Assembly (NCBI GenBank): GCA_902362375.1
Contig: CABIVS010000004.1
Coordinates: 239,304-303,303 of the forward strand
Length of the DNA stretch: 64,000 nt
From: Bacteroidaceae bacterium
Lineage (GTDB): Bacteria > Bacteroidota > Bacteroidia > Bacteroidales > Bacteroidaceae
Reading direction: 5' to 3'
A program made the position numbers and the translations under genes. Each line of letters starts with the position of its first letter. The first letter of the stretch is position 1. Below, piece after piece: positions 27,480-35,343 of this stretch. The notes beneath the pieces were generated by a model that ran no database searches, had not been told where the DNA came from, and worked only from the letters and a program-made list of their open reading frames with translations.

Positions 27480-28633
27480 GAATATCTGTTCTATCCATCC
27501 TTATCTGTTTTGTTCTTCTGTCGACTTCTTGTCGCGAAGATGAACGCATTATTCCGTCAACTCCCAACCAAGTTACCCCCGGAGTAAGCGGTACCTCTGT
27601 CAAAGGTTTCTTTCTACTCAATGAAGGAAATATGGGAAGCAACAAGGCTACCCTTGATTATTTTGATTACGAAACCGGTATCTATCATAAGAATATCTAT
27701 GCGGAACGGAACCCGGGAGTCGTACAAGAATTGGGGGATGTGGGAAATGATATCCAAATCTATGGAAATAAGTTATATGCCATCATCAACTGTTCTCATT
27801 TCGTAGAAGTGATGAATGTAGAAACAGCAAAACACATCACGCAAATTTCCATACCTAATTGCCGTTATATCGTCTTTAAAGATAAATATGCATACGTCAG
27901 TTCGTATGCAGGCCCTGTCAAAATAGATCCCAACGCCAGACTGGGGTATGTAGCACGTGTTGACACTACCACACTGACTGTCAAGGATACCTGTGTGGTC
28001 GGTTACCAGCCGGAAGAAATGGTGATTGTGGGCAACAAACTCTATGTAGCCAACTCCGGCGGGTATCGCGTACCTAATTATGACCGCACGGTATCCGTCA
28101 TCGACTTGAACACATTCAAAGTTATCAAAACCATTGATGTGGGAATCAATTTGCATAGAATGGAATTAGACCAATACGGAAATATTTATGTCTCATCCCG
28201 GGGAGATTATTATGACACTTACTCCGAAACATTTGTAATAGATTCCAATACCGATAAAGTAATTGAAGAATTACCGCTTCTTCCCAATACAGAAATGGCT
28301 ATTTGCAGAGATTCACTGTATGTATACAGTACAGAATGGAGTTATTACACCAACAGTTGGACAGTCTCTTACGCTATTTATAATACAAAAACAAAGAAAA
28401 CTGATACCCGCAATTTTATTACAGATGGTACGGAAAAATCTATCAAGATACCTTATGGAATAGCAATCAATCCGGAAACAGGTGAATTCTTCGTCACCGA
28501 TGCCAAAGACTATGTGACTCCCGGCACATTATATTGTTTCTCCCGGGATGGAAAAAAGAAATGGTCAGTCATCACGGGGGACATTCCGGCACATATTGCC
28601 TTTACAGATAAGAAACTAAAAGAGATTCAATAA
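27476..28633 (+). CDS. btuG: Surface cobalamin-binding beta-propeller lipoprotein BtuG
   Basis: 385 aa. Lipoprotein signal (ICFVLLSTSC) followed by REDERII, so acidic residues near the cysteine predict surface display. The mature part is a YncE/YVTN-like seven-bladed propeller: FLLNEGNMGSNKATLDYFD, YGNKLYAIINCSHFVEVMN, VGNKLYVANSGGY, TVSVIDLNTFKVIKTIDVG and YGIAINPETGEFFVTDAKDY are blade repeats. It is encoded directly after btuB with overlapping stop and start. Known BtuG proteins bind cobalamin with very high affinity and can take it from host carriers. Assignment rests on fold, length and position. Confidence 0.9.
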   Translation: MRISVLSILICFVLLSTSCREDERIIPSTPNQVTPGVSGTSVKGFFLLNEGNMGSNKATLDYFDYETGIYHKNIYAERNPGVVQELGDVGNDIQIYGNKLYAIINCSHFVEVMNVETAKHITQISIPNCRYIVFKDKYAYVSSYAGPVKIDPNARLGYVARVDTTTLTVKDTCVVGYQPEEMVIVGNKLYVANSGGYRVPNYDRTVSVIDLNTFKVIKTIDVGINLHRMELDQYGNIYVSSRGDYYDTYSETFVIDSNTDKVIEELPLLPNTEMAICRDSLYVYSTEWSYYTNSWTVSYAIYNTKTKKTDTRNFITDGTEKSIKIPYGIAINPETGEFFVTDAKDYVTPGTLYCFSRDGKKKWSVITGDIPAHIAFTDKKLKEIQ

Positions 28634-28667
28634 TTCATATCACTATTACTAATTAAAAACAAAAGCA

Positions 28668-30305
28668 ATGAAGAAAATTCTATTTTTACTGCTCACTGTC
28701 GTTACGGTATGCAGTTGCTACAATGACGATGATCTCTGGGATAAAGTCAATGATCTCGACGGACGAGTAGAAACACTAGAAACAACAGTCAAGAAAATGA
28801 ACTCTGAAATTACAACTTTACAGAGTTTGGTAGACGCATTAAATCAAGGGAAAGTAATCACCAACACGGAACAGACATCTGATGGCTACACACTGACCTT
28901 CAATGACGGAAGCAAAGTATCTATCAAAAATGGAACAAATGGTACAGATGCTCCTGTGATTGGAGTGAAAGCTGACGAAGACGGAATATATTACTGGACC
29001 ATTACTACCAACGGTACTACAGAATGGCTACCGGATGCAGAACACAAATTGAGAGTAACAGGTGTAACTCCTGTCATGGGAGTTGACAGCGACGGTTATT
29101 GGACGATTGATACAGGTGAAGGAGCCAAACGCATGAATGGAGCAGATGGCAAACCGGTAAAAGCAACAGGAAAGGACGGAGATTCTTTCTTCAAGTCGGT
29201 AGTAGATGACACGGAGAATGACGTTGTTATCATTACTTTGGCAGATGAAAAAAACACTTCGTTCATGCTGCCTAAAACAACTAATTCGGTTATGAAAGTC
29301 ACTGATATGGGAAGCGTTGAATATTTCACATTTAACCAAACCAAATCATTTGAATTACAACTCACCAACGTCGCAGACTTCATCGTCCATGCACCGGAAG
29401 GATGGATAGTAAAAATGAGCTATACCAAACTTTCCATTACCGCCCCTGCTTCCGTATCAGAAAATGAAGCTGTCATTAAAATCCAGTTATTTAATAAACA
29501 AGGACTAACAAAAATTCAGCGATTATTCGTTTATGCTTCTGCATATACTTTAAAAGGGTTATCTTTTGAAGACTCTGATTATAAAGGTACAGGCAATTAT
29601 ATAGGCAAAAGCGACTGGTCTTCATTAATTGACAATCCTCAATATGGCGGTCCGTTACTTTATGGACAATCAGGAATGGGTCCTTCAGACTATAATTGGT
29701 ATGATGAAAACAATACATTACTCCAGCATGAATTCCCAACGAATTGGGGCACTACCTGTTATTGGGGAGGTGGACACGCTATATCCAACTATGTAGATAT
29801 GGATTTGACTCATGGAGGTTTTCAATACCAGTTGTCGGTTTATTACAAAGATCCAGCAACAGGAAATGGAGGTCATAACGGTTCTAAGAATTTCTGTGTA
29901 CATTATGGCTATACAGATAACTCCGGTTATGCTTCCGAAAACTTACCCTACATTTACTTTGGAGATGGAGTGGCTCGTGTAGTAGATCATATGTACGTGA
30001 CAATGACAACTTATCTCGCCAATTGTGTAGCCAATGGCAACGGACTGACTGCACCTGCCGGGGAAGATGACTGGGTAAAACTGGTCGCTATCGGTTATGA
30101 TGAAGACGGTAACGAAGTTAAAACTAAACCTGAATTTTATCTGGTAGGAAAAGCCGGTAACATTCTGGAATGGAGCAAATGGGATTTATCAGCTCTGGGC
30201 AAGGTAGTAAAGATTGATTTCAATGTCACAGGGAGCAATGATAATGGTTACGGTTTTAGCCAACCGGCTTATTTCTGTTATGATGACGTAGCAGTGAGAT
30301 TCTAA
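28668..30305 (+). CDS. DUF4465 surface lipoprotein, BtuH-like candidate
   Basis: 545 aa. Lipoprotein signal (LLLTVVTVCSC) followed by YNDDDLWD, acidic and so likely surface-exposed. A short coiled coil (residues 25-60, VNDLDGRVETLETTVKKMNSEITTL) and a DUF4988/PL29-N-like region with repeated NGTNGTDAPVIG and NGADGKPV motifs follow (to about 175), then a linker, then a C-terminal DUF4465 domain (about 300-545) with the marks WGGGHAISNYVDMD, YFGDGVARVVDHMYVTMTTY, DDWVKLVAIGYDEDGNE and QPAYFCYDDVAV. It lies 34 bp after btuG in the riboswitch 4 operon. Bacteroides B12 loci encode a second class of surface B12-binding proteins (BtuH); this is the best candidate here, but binding is not proven by sequence. 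Confidence 0.75.
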   Translation: MKKILFLLLTVVTVCSCYNDDDLWDKVNDLDGRVETLETTVKKMNSEITTLQSLVDALNQGKVITNTEQTSDGYTLTFNDGSKVSIKNGTNGTDAPVIGVKADEDGIYYWTITTNGTTEWLPDAEHKLRVTGVTPVMGVDSDGYWTIDTGEGAKRMNGADGKPVKATGKDGDSFFKSVVDDTENDVVIITLADEKNTSFMLPKTTNSVMKVTDMGSVEYFTFNQTKSFELQLTNVADFIVHAPEGWIVKMSYTKLSITAPASVSENEAVIKIQLFNKQGLTKIQRLFVYASAYTLKGLSFEDSDYKGTGNYIGKSDWSSLIDNPQYGGPLLYGQSGMGPSDYNWYDENNTLLQHEFPTNWGTTCYWGGGHAISNYVDMDLTHGGFQYQLSVYYKDPATGNGGHNGSKNFCVHYGYTDNSGYASENLPYIYFGDGVARVVDHMYVTMTTYLANCVANGNGLTAPAGEDDWVKLVAIGYDEDGNEVKTKPEFYLVGKAGNILEWSKWDLSALGKVVKIDFNVTGSNDNGYGFSQPAYFCYDDVAVRF

Positions 30306-32017
30306 TGAAACATATTATACTTCTTTTATTTGTTCTGTTAGCATTAGTATCATGCGTGAAAGAAGAGGAGGACTCTCCTCTTCTTTCCGCTCCTGTCATT
30401 ACCCTGAAAGAAGAATCCCCCATCTATAAAACAAAAATTGGTCGGGAGATAACCATCGCTCCTGTTTATGAAAATACCGATTCGGAAACGACCTTTAGCT
30501 GGACAATAGATGGAAAGAGTATCTGTACCGCTTCCACCCTGACATTTTCAGCCGATGAAGCAGGCAGGTATTTCATTCTGATTTCTGCCACCAATGCCGG
30601 AGGGACAACTGAAAAAGAGATACGTATCGATGTCTTTCAACTTGATGTACCGACTATCTCTATTGCGGATGCCGACAAAGGTTTCAAAGTGCTTCAAGGG
30701 TCTGAACTAACCATTACACCCATAGTAGATTCTTTTCTGGAAACCAGTTACTCTTGGCAAATAAACGATGAAGATATTTCGAGCGAATTAACCTGTACTC
30801 TCCCCACAACCGAACTTGGCGAATATCAGGTTCGTTTTGCTACTCACAATGAAGATGGCGATGACGAAGTAACTTTCAAAGTAGAAGTTTGTTCACCGGA
30901 TCAAGTAGATTTCAGCTGGACATTCCTGCAAACGGAATATAACATGTCAGTCGGCAGAACTATCCGTATCAGACCGGTTGACGTGAATAATGCACTGGAT
31001 GCAGTCTATACATGGACTGTGGACAATGAACAAGTGCAATCCGGAGAAAATGATACTTATCTATTTACATCCGAACAGCAGGGAGAACACACGGTAAAGG
31101 TAGAAATGAGGAACTCATATATACTCGCTACGCAAACATTAAAAATCAATGTTTGCCCTCCGGCAGGAACATACCAGCGCAAGATTAGCGCCACAAGTTC
31201 TGCGTCAATGAACAAAGTATATGAATATTTACCGGCTCCTGGTCAATTCATCAATGAGAACCATACCACAACAACTATGGCAGAAGCCTGTACCTATGCA
31301 GAAGAACGAATCAATCAGACGGCTTATGTTTCCCTAGGCGGATTCGGTGGATACATCATCGTTGGATTCGATCATAGCATCGTGAATGATGGAGATTACA
31401 ACATCGCTATTACAGGAAATGCTTTTGATGGTTCGTCAGAACCGGGAATTGTATGGGTAATGCAGGACGAAAATGGTGATGGGTTACCTAATGACACTTG
31501 GTATGAATTGCGCGGATCCGAATATGGGAAAGCCGAAACCTGGCAGGATTATGCCGTCACCTATCATAAACCAACCGGTATTCAGCTTCCCACCCCATGG
31601 ACAGACAATCATGGTCAAAGTGGGTCTATTGATTATCTGGGCGCTTTTCACCGGCAAGATTATTATTATCCCGCCTGGGTAAAGGAGAAACAATATACTT
31701 TGCGAGGTACTCGCCTGAAAGAGCGTAATTACGATCAATCCGGTAATGGTACTTATTGGGTAAATGATAGTTATGAATGGGGATATGCTGATAATTTCAG
31801 CGCCATTGATCGTCTGACAGATGATGACAACTATAATGCCGGACCGTCTGACAATCATTTCAAGATATCCCATGCTGTAACTTTCGACGGTAAGGATGCA
31901 AACCTGAAGTACGTTGATTTTATCAAAGTACAAGTGGGTGTTAATAGTAAAAGCGGTTGGTTGGGTGAAATATCCACTGAAGTTTTTGGAATAAAGGATT
32001 TCAACATGCTCAAATAA
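30305..32017 (+). CDS. PKD-like cell-surface lipoprotein in the btuBG operon
   Basis: 570 aa. Signal LLALVSC followed by VKEEEDSP (acidic, surface-type). Three successive Ig/PKD-like modules of about 85 residues start at about 30, 115 and 200; each ends in the pattern YxW(T/Q)I(D/N)...G.Y.(V/I)....N..G (FSWTIDGKSI, YSWQINDEDI, YTWTVDNEQV). The C-terminal 270 residues form a separate domain (VSLGGFGGYIIVGFDHSI; DGLPNDTWYELRGSEYG; FDGKDANLKYVDFIKVQVG) typical of Bacteroides surface proteins linked to BtuG loci. The start codon overlaps the stop of the previous gene. The last gene of the operon; probably an accessory binder or adaptor of the BtuB complex. No enzyme motif seen. Confidence 0.7.
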   Translation: MKHIILLLFVLLALVSCVKEEEDSPLLSAPVITLKEESPIYKTKIGREITIAPVYENTDSETTFSWTIDGKSICTASTLTFSADEAGRYFILISATNAGGTTEKEIRIDVFQLDVPTISIADADKGFKVLQGSELTITPIVDSFLETSYSWQINDEDISSELTCTLPTTELGEYQVRFATHNEDGDDEVTFKVEVCSPDQVDFSWTFLQTEYNMSVGRTIRIRPVDVNNALDAVYTWTVDNEQVQSGENDTYLFTSEQQGEHTVKVEMRNSYILATQTLKINVCPPAGTYQRKISATSSASMNKVYEYLPAPGQFINENHTTTTMAEACTYAEERINQTAYVSLGGFGGYIIVGFDHSIVNDGDYNIAITGNAFDGSSEPGIVWVMQDENGDGLPNDTWYELRGSEYGKAETWQDYAVTYHKPTGIQLPTPWTDNHGQSGSIDYLGAFHRQDYYYPAWVKEKQYTLRGTRLKERNYDQSGNGTYWVNDSYEWGYADNFSAIDRLTDDDNYNAGPSDNHFKISHAVTFDGKDANLKYVDFIKVQVGVNSKSGWLGEISTEVFGIKDFNMLK

Positions 32018-32060
32018 TTGATAGAATATACATAAGAGATTCTTTTCCCTATTAAATATA

Positions 32061-32094
32061 GAGATAAAAATTACCAAATGGTAATTTTTATCTC
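32061..32094. promoter_or_regulatory. 34-bp perfect palindrome upstream of the MATE gene
   Basis: GAGATAAAAATTACCA - AA - TGGTAATTTTTATCTC: a 16-bp perfect arm with a 2-bp centre. It covers the expected -33 region of the promoter at 32107-32114 and so looks like an operator. It could also act as an RNA hairpin ending the btuB operon, but no T-run follows it. Confidence 0.65.
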
Positions 32095-32106
32095 CTCTCA
32101 TAACCC

Positions 32107-32114
32107 TACCTTTG
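32107..32114 (+). promoter_or_regulatory. -7 box for the MATE pump gene
   Basis: TACCTTTG followed by TCGCC; transcription expected about 25 bases before the start codon. Confidence 0.6.
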
Positions 32115-32145
32115 TCGCCATTTTCAACAACAAAGGTAGAAAATT

Positions 32146-33501
32146 ATGAAAGATAGTATTGATTTCGGCAGTATGAACATCTCCACGTTGTTCCGTAAGT
32201 TACTAATTCCTACAGTACTTGGGATGGTATTCTCGGCTCTGTTCGTTATTACGGACGGTATATTTGTAGGAAAAGGAATTGGCAGTGACGCACTGGCAGC
32301 AGTAAATATCACTGCACCGCTTTTTATGATTGCAGCAGGGATTGGACTGATGTTCGGAGTGGGAGCTTCGGTGGTGGCTTCCATTCATTTATCTCAGGGA
32401 AAACGCAAAGTGGCAAGTATTAATATCACTCAGGCAATTGCTTTTTCCGCATTGCTCATACTTATCCTGTCTGCTCTGTGTCTTTATTTTATAGAGCCAT
32501 TAGCCAGATTATTGGGTAGTTCGGACCGGTTATTACCGTTAGCCATGGAATATATGGCATGGTACATCCCTTTTCTCGTATTCTACGAAGTATTAAATAT
32601 AGGAATGTTCTGCATCCGCCTGGATGGTTCGCCCACCTATGCCATGATGTGTAATGCGGTTGCAGCCATACTCAATATCATACTGGATTATATATTTATC
32701 TTCGAATTTGGTTGGGGAATGATGGGAGCAGCTTTTGCCACCAGTCTGGGGACTGTTGTAGGAGGGCTGATGACACTGATTTACCTCCTCCGTTTCTCTC
32801 GTACCCTCCATCTATGCCGGATAAAATTAAGTATCAAAAGTCTGTTACTGACTCTTCGCAACATCGGCTATATGATTAAACTGGGAAGTTCTGCTTTTAT
32901 CAGTGAAGCCTCCATTGCCTGTATGATGTTTCTGGGGAACTACGTTTTCATCCACCATCTCGGTGAAGACGGAGTGGCAGCATTCAGTATTGCCTGTTAC
33001 TTCTTCCCTATCATCTTCATGGTCTATAATGCCATTGCACAATCCGCACAACCGATTATCAGTTATAACTTCGGAGCCGGACAGCCCGAACGTGTACGAA
33101 AGACACTGCATCTCGCCATTCGGACCGCTTTAATCTGCGGTATCAGCTTTTTCATTCTTACCGTACTATGCTGCCAAGACATCGTTTCATTATTTATTGA
33201 CCGCAGTTACGCTGCATTCGACATAGCAGTAAACGGGCTTCCTTATTTTGGAGCAGGATTCATCTTCTTTGCCGTCAACATGATTGGCATTGGTTATTAC
33301 CAGAGTGTCGAAAGAGGTCAGCGGGCAACAATTATCACTCTTCTCCGGGGAGTAGTGTTTATGTTGATCGGATTCTTTGCGCTCCCTCCGGTATTGGGTA
33401 CACCGGGTATCTGGCTAGCCGTACCATTGGCAGAGTTATTAACCACTTTCTATATTTTCGGAATTTATTTGAAAGATCGTTTCATTGTCTACCGACGATA
33501 A
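32146..33501 (+). CDS. MATE-family multidrug/cation efflux transporter
   Basis: 451 aa, about 12 membrane segments, in the MepA-like branch of MATE. Seen: FRKLLIPTVLGMVFSALFVITDGIFVGKGIGSDALAAVNITAPLF (family start), GVGASVVASIHLSQGK, and the matching second-half block NAIAQSAQPIISYNFGAGQPERV. It would export organic cations using a sodium or proton gradient. A palindrome overlaps its promoter, and a Crp/Fnr-type regulator starts 13 bp after its stop, which suggests a self-regulated pair. Substrate unknown. Confidence 0.88.
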   Translation: MKDSIDFGSMNISTLFRKLLIPTVLGMVFSALFVITDGIFVGKGIGSDALAAVNITAPLFMIAAGIGLMFGVGASVVASIHLSQGKRKVASINITQAIAFSALLILILSALCLYFIEPLARLLGSSDRLLPLAMEYMAWYIPFLVFYEVLNIGMFCIRLDGSPTYAMMCNAVAAILNIILDYIFIFEFGWGMMGAAFATSLGTVVGGLMTLIYLLRFSRTLHLCRIKLSIKSLLLTLRNIGYMIKLGSSAFISEASIACMMFLGNYVFIHHLGEDGVAAFSIACYFFPIIFMVYNAIAQSAQPIISYNFGAGQPERVRKTLHLAIRTALICGISFFILTVLCCQDIVSLFIDRSYAAFDIAVNGLPYFGAGFIFFAVNMIGIGYYQSVERGQRATIITLLRGVVFMLIGFFALPPVLGTPGIWLAVPLAELLTTFYIFGIYLKDRFIVYRR

Positions 33502-33514
33502 GTATCTTTGCAAT

Positions 33515-34093
33515 ATGAGAACATTCATTGAAAAACTTTGCGATAGATACAAGGTATCAAAAACCGATGTACAGTCTCTACTGAACTGTATGGAAGAGGT
33601 ACATTTCAAAAAGAGAGATTTAATAGTACGCGAGGGGACAAAAAACTGTAATCTTTATTTTATCAAGACAGGAATATGGCGAGCCTATTATCATAAAGAC
33701 GGAGTGGACACTACCATCTGGTTTGCTTCAGACGGAGAAGCTGCTTTCTCCGTCTGGGGTTATGTAGATAATGCCTACTCATTAATAAATATTGAGGTCA
33801 TGTGTGACAGTGTGGCCTATTGTATTTCCCGAACAGCTCTGAATCAGCTATTCGCCTCATCCATCGGACTCGCTAATTTGGGGCTCCGCCTCATGGATCA
33901 TCAGTTTCTTCAACAGGAGAACTGGCTTATCAGTTCGGGAAGCCCGCGGGCTAAAGAACGCTATCTCAACCTTATCAAAGAGACTCCGGAATTATTGCAA
34001 TATGTACCTTTAAAACATATTGCGTCTTACTTGTGGATAACTCCGCAGTCGCTAAGTAGGATTCGGGCGAAGATAGCATCTTCTCCGCAATAA
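33515..34093 (+). CDS. Crp/Fnr-family transcriptional regulator
   Basis: 192 aa from the ATG at 33515. Residues 1-120 are a cyclic-nucleotide-binding-like beta-roll (VHFKKRDLIVREGTKNCNLYFIKTGIWRAYY); the C-terminus is a short winged helix (LLQYVPLKHIASYLWITPQSLSRIRAKI). The Arg/Ser pair needed for cAMP in E. coli Crp is not evident, so cAMP binding is doubtful. A TATCTTTG box at 33503-33510 sits directly before the ATG and could give a nearly leaderless mRNA; co-transcription with the MATE gene is equally possible. Its likely target is the palindrome upstream of that gene. Convergent with the MFS gene, 2 bp apart. Confidence 0.85.
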   Translation: MRTFIEKLCDRYKVSKTDVQSLLNCMEEVHFKKRDLIVREGTKNCNLYFIKTGIWRAYYHKDGVDTTIWFASDGEAAFSVWGYVDNAYSLINIEVMCDSVAYCISRTALNQLFASSIGLANLGLRLMDHQFLQQENWLISSGSPRAKERYLNLIKETPELLQYVPLKHIASYLWITPQSLSRIRAKIASSPQ

Positions 34094-34095
34094 TA

Positions 34096-35265
34096 CTATG
34101 CTTTCGCGGTCTTCACCCCAAAAGCACAATAAGTCAAATAACCCACACAAGCTAAAGTGACAAAAACGCCTCCAATAATACCTACTGTTCCAATCGCAAA
34201 TCCAATCACTGGAGTAACCACTCCACCTCCGGCAACAGCAGTAATCATCAGCCCTGAAATCTGGTTTGCTTTTTCCGGCCTTGCCTGTAAAGCCATCGAA
34301 TAAATGATAGAGAATACCGATGAAGCAAAAAAACCGACAGCACCGATACAAATCAGATTTATCATATCATCTTTCACAAAGGCCAGAATAAGCAAAGAGA
34401 TCATACAGGCAACAATATTCACACGGAAATATTTCATTTCAGCAATACGGGCTAACAAGAAAGCACCCAGCAAAGCACCTACCGTACGGCTTAAGAAATA
34501 AACCTGTGGAGCAAACTTCACTTGTTCTGCCGTCCAGTCAAATCGTTCCGCCATCAGTTTGGAGCTGATAAAATTGGTAGCAACATCTACACCGACAATA
34601 AAGAAGATACCCAAAAATAACAGCAGAATCGTTTTATCTTTCAAAAGAGAAAAAGTATCACTGATAGAAAGTTGTTGGGTCGCGGCACTAGAATCTTCCC
34701 GTTTAACAGGAGTAGCCATCAGCCAAACAGCGGATAATAACGTGATGAACCCTAATATAGGGAAGCAATAATACCATTTGTCGTCTCCAAAGTGCGCTAC
34801 AGCCAGCAATACAATCTCCGGTCCGACAAGAGAAGATACTGCTTTGATTACCTGTCCTGTCGTCAGACTACTGGTTAATAATCGTTGACCAGTTACTACA
34901 TTACTCAGTAACGGATTCAGTGAAACTTGCAGAATAGCGTTACCTATACCTAACAACGCATACGCAATCATACAAGTCATGCTATCATAAATAACCAAAG
35001 GCAGAAGCATACCTACCACCGTTATTCCCATACTAAGCAAGACCGTATTCTTACGCCCCCATTTGTTCATCTGATTTCCAATAGGAATACCCAAAAACAG
35101 GAACCAGATAAAAACTAACGAAGGAACAAATCCGGTCATCGCAGGAGACCAATTGAAAGTACGTTGAACATAATCGGAAGAAATGCCGACTATATCACAG
35201 AAGCCCATAACAAAGAACCCGAAAAGAACGGGAAGGGTGGCATATATAGATTTTTGTGTTTTCAT
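34096..35265 (-). CDS. MFS sugar transporter (FucP/GlcP-like), last gene of the mannan locus
   Basis: 389 aa, 12 predicted membrane segments. The N-half shows LPVLFGFFVMGFCDIVGISSDYV and the loop GIPIGNQMNKWGRKNTVLLS, a variant of the MFS motif; ALLGIGNAILQVSLNPLL resembles the fucose:H+ symporter branch. It lies 78 bp after the GH92 gene, with a hairpin between them, on the same strand as the mannosidases, so import of mannose or a short manno-oligosaccharide is the simplest idea. The sugar cannot be read from the sequence. Confidence 0.8.
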   Translation of the reverse strand: MKTQKSIYATLPVLFGFFVMGFCDIVGISSDYVQRTFNWSPAMTGFVPSLVFIWFLFLGIPIGNQMNKWGRKNTVLLSMGITVVGMLLPLVIYDSMTCMIAYALLGIGNAILQVSLNPLLSNVVTGQRLLTSSLTTGQVIKAVSSLVGPEIVLLAVAHFGDDKWYYCFPILGFITLLSAVWLMATPVKREDSSAATQQLSISDTFSLLKDKTILLLFLGIFFIVGVDVATNFISSKLMAERFDWTAEQVKFAPQVYFLSRTVGALLGAFLLARIAEMKYFRVNIVACMISLLILAFVKDDMINLICIGAVGFFASSVFSIIYSMALQARPEKANQISGLMITAVAGGGVVTPVIGFAIGTVGIIGGVFVTLACVGYLTYCAFGVKTAKA

Positions 35266-35296
35266 GTTTAACCCACTATATTATAAAATGTAAAAT

Positions 35297-35331
35297 CCCC
35301 GGTGTCCCGTCAAGCAACATCGACACCGAGG
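35297..35331 (-). terminator. Hairpin between the GH92 and MFS genes (partial terminator)
   Basis: CCCCGGTGTC (35297-35306) pairs with GACACCGAGG (35322-35331) with one mismatch. On the minus strand it is followed by ATTTTAC, a weak T-run. It may lower expression of the MFS gene relative to the enzymes. Confidence 0.5.
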
Positions 35332-35343
35332 AAAATAAGCTGT

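Noticed and set aside
31484..32101. 205-codon ORF on the minus strand at the end of the PKD lipoprotein gene
   Set aside because: Isoleucine-rich shadow with no family features; it also overlaps the 34-bp palindrome.
33503..33510. Separate leaderless promoter for the Crp-like gene
   Set aside because: TATCTTTG matches the consensus but lies only 4 bp before the ATG; chance occurrence or co-transcription with the MATE gene is as likely, so it is not listed as a feature.
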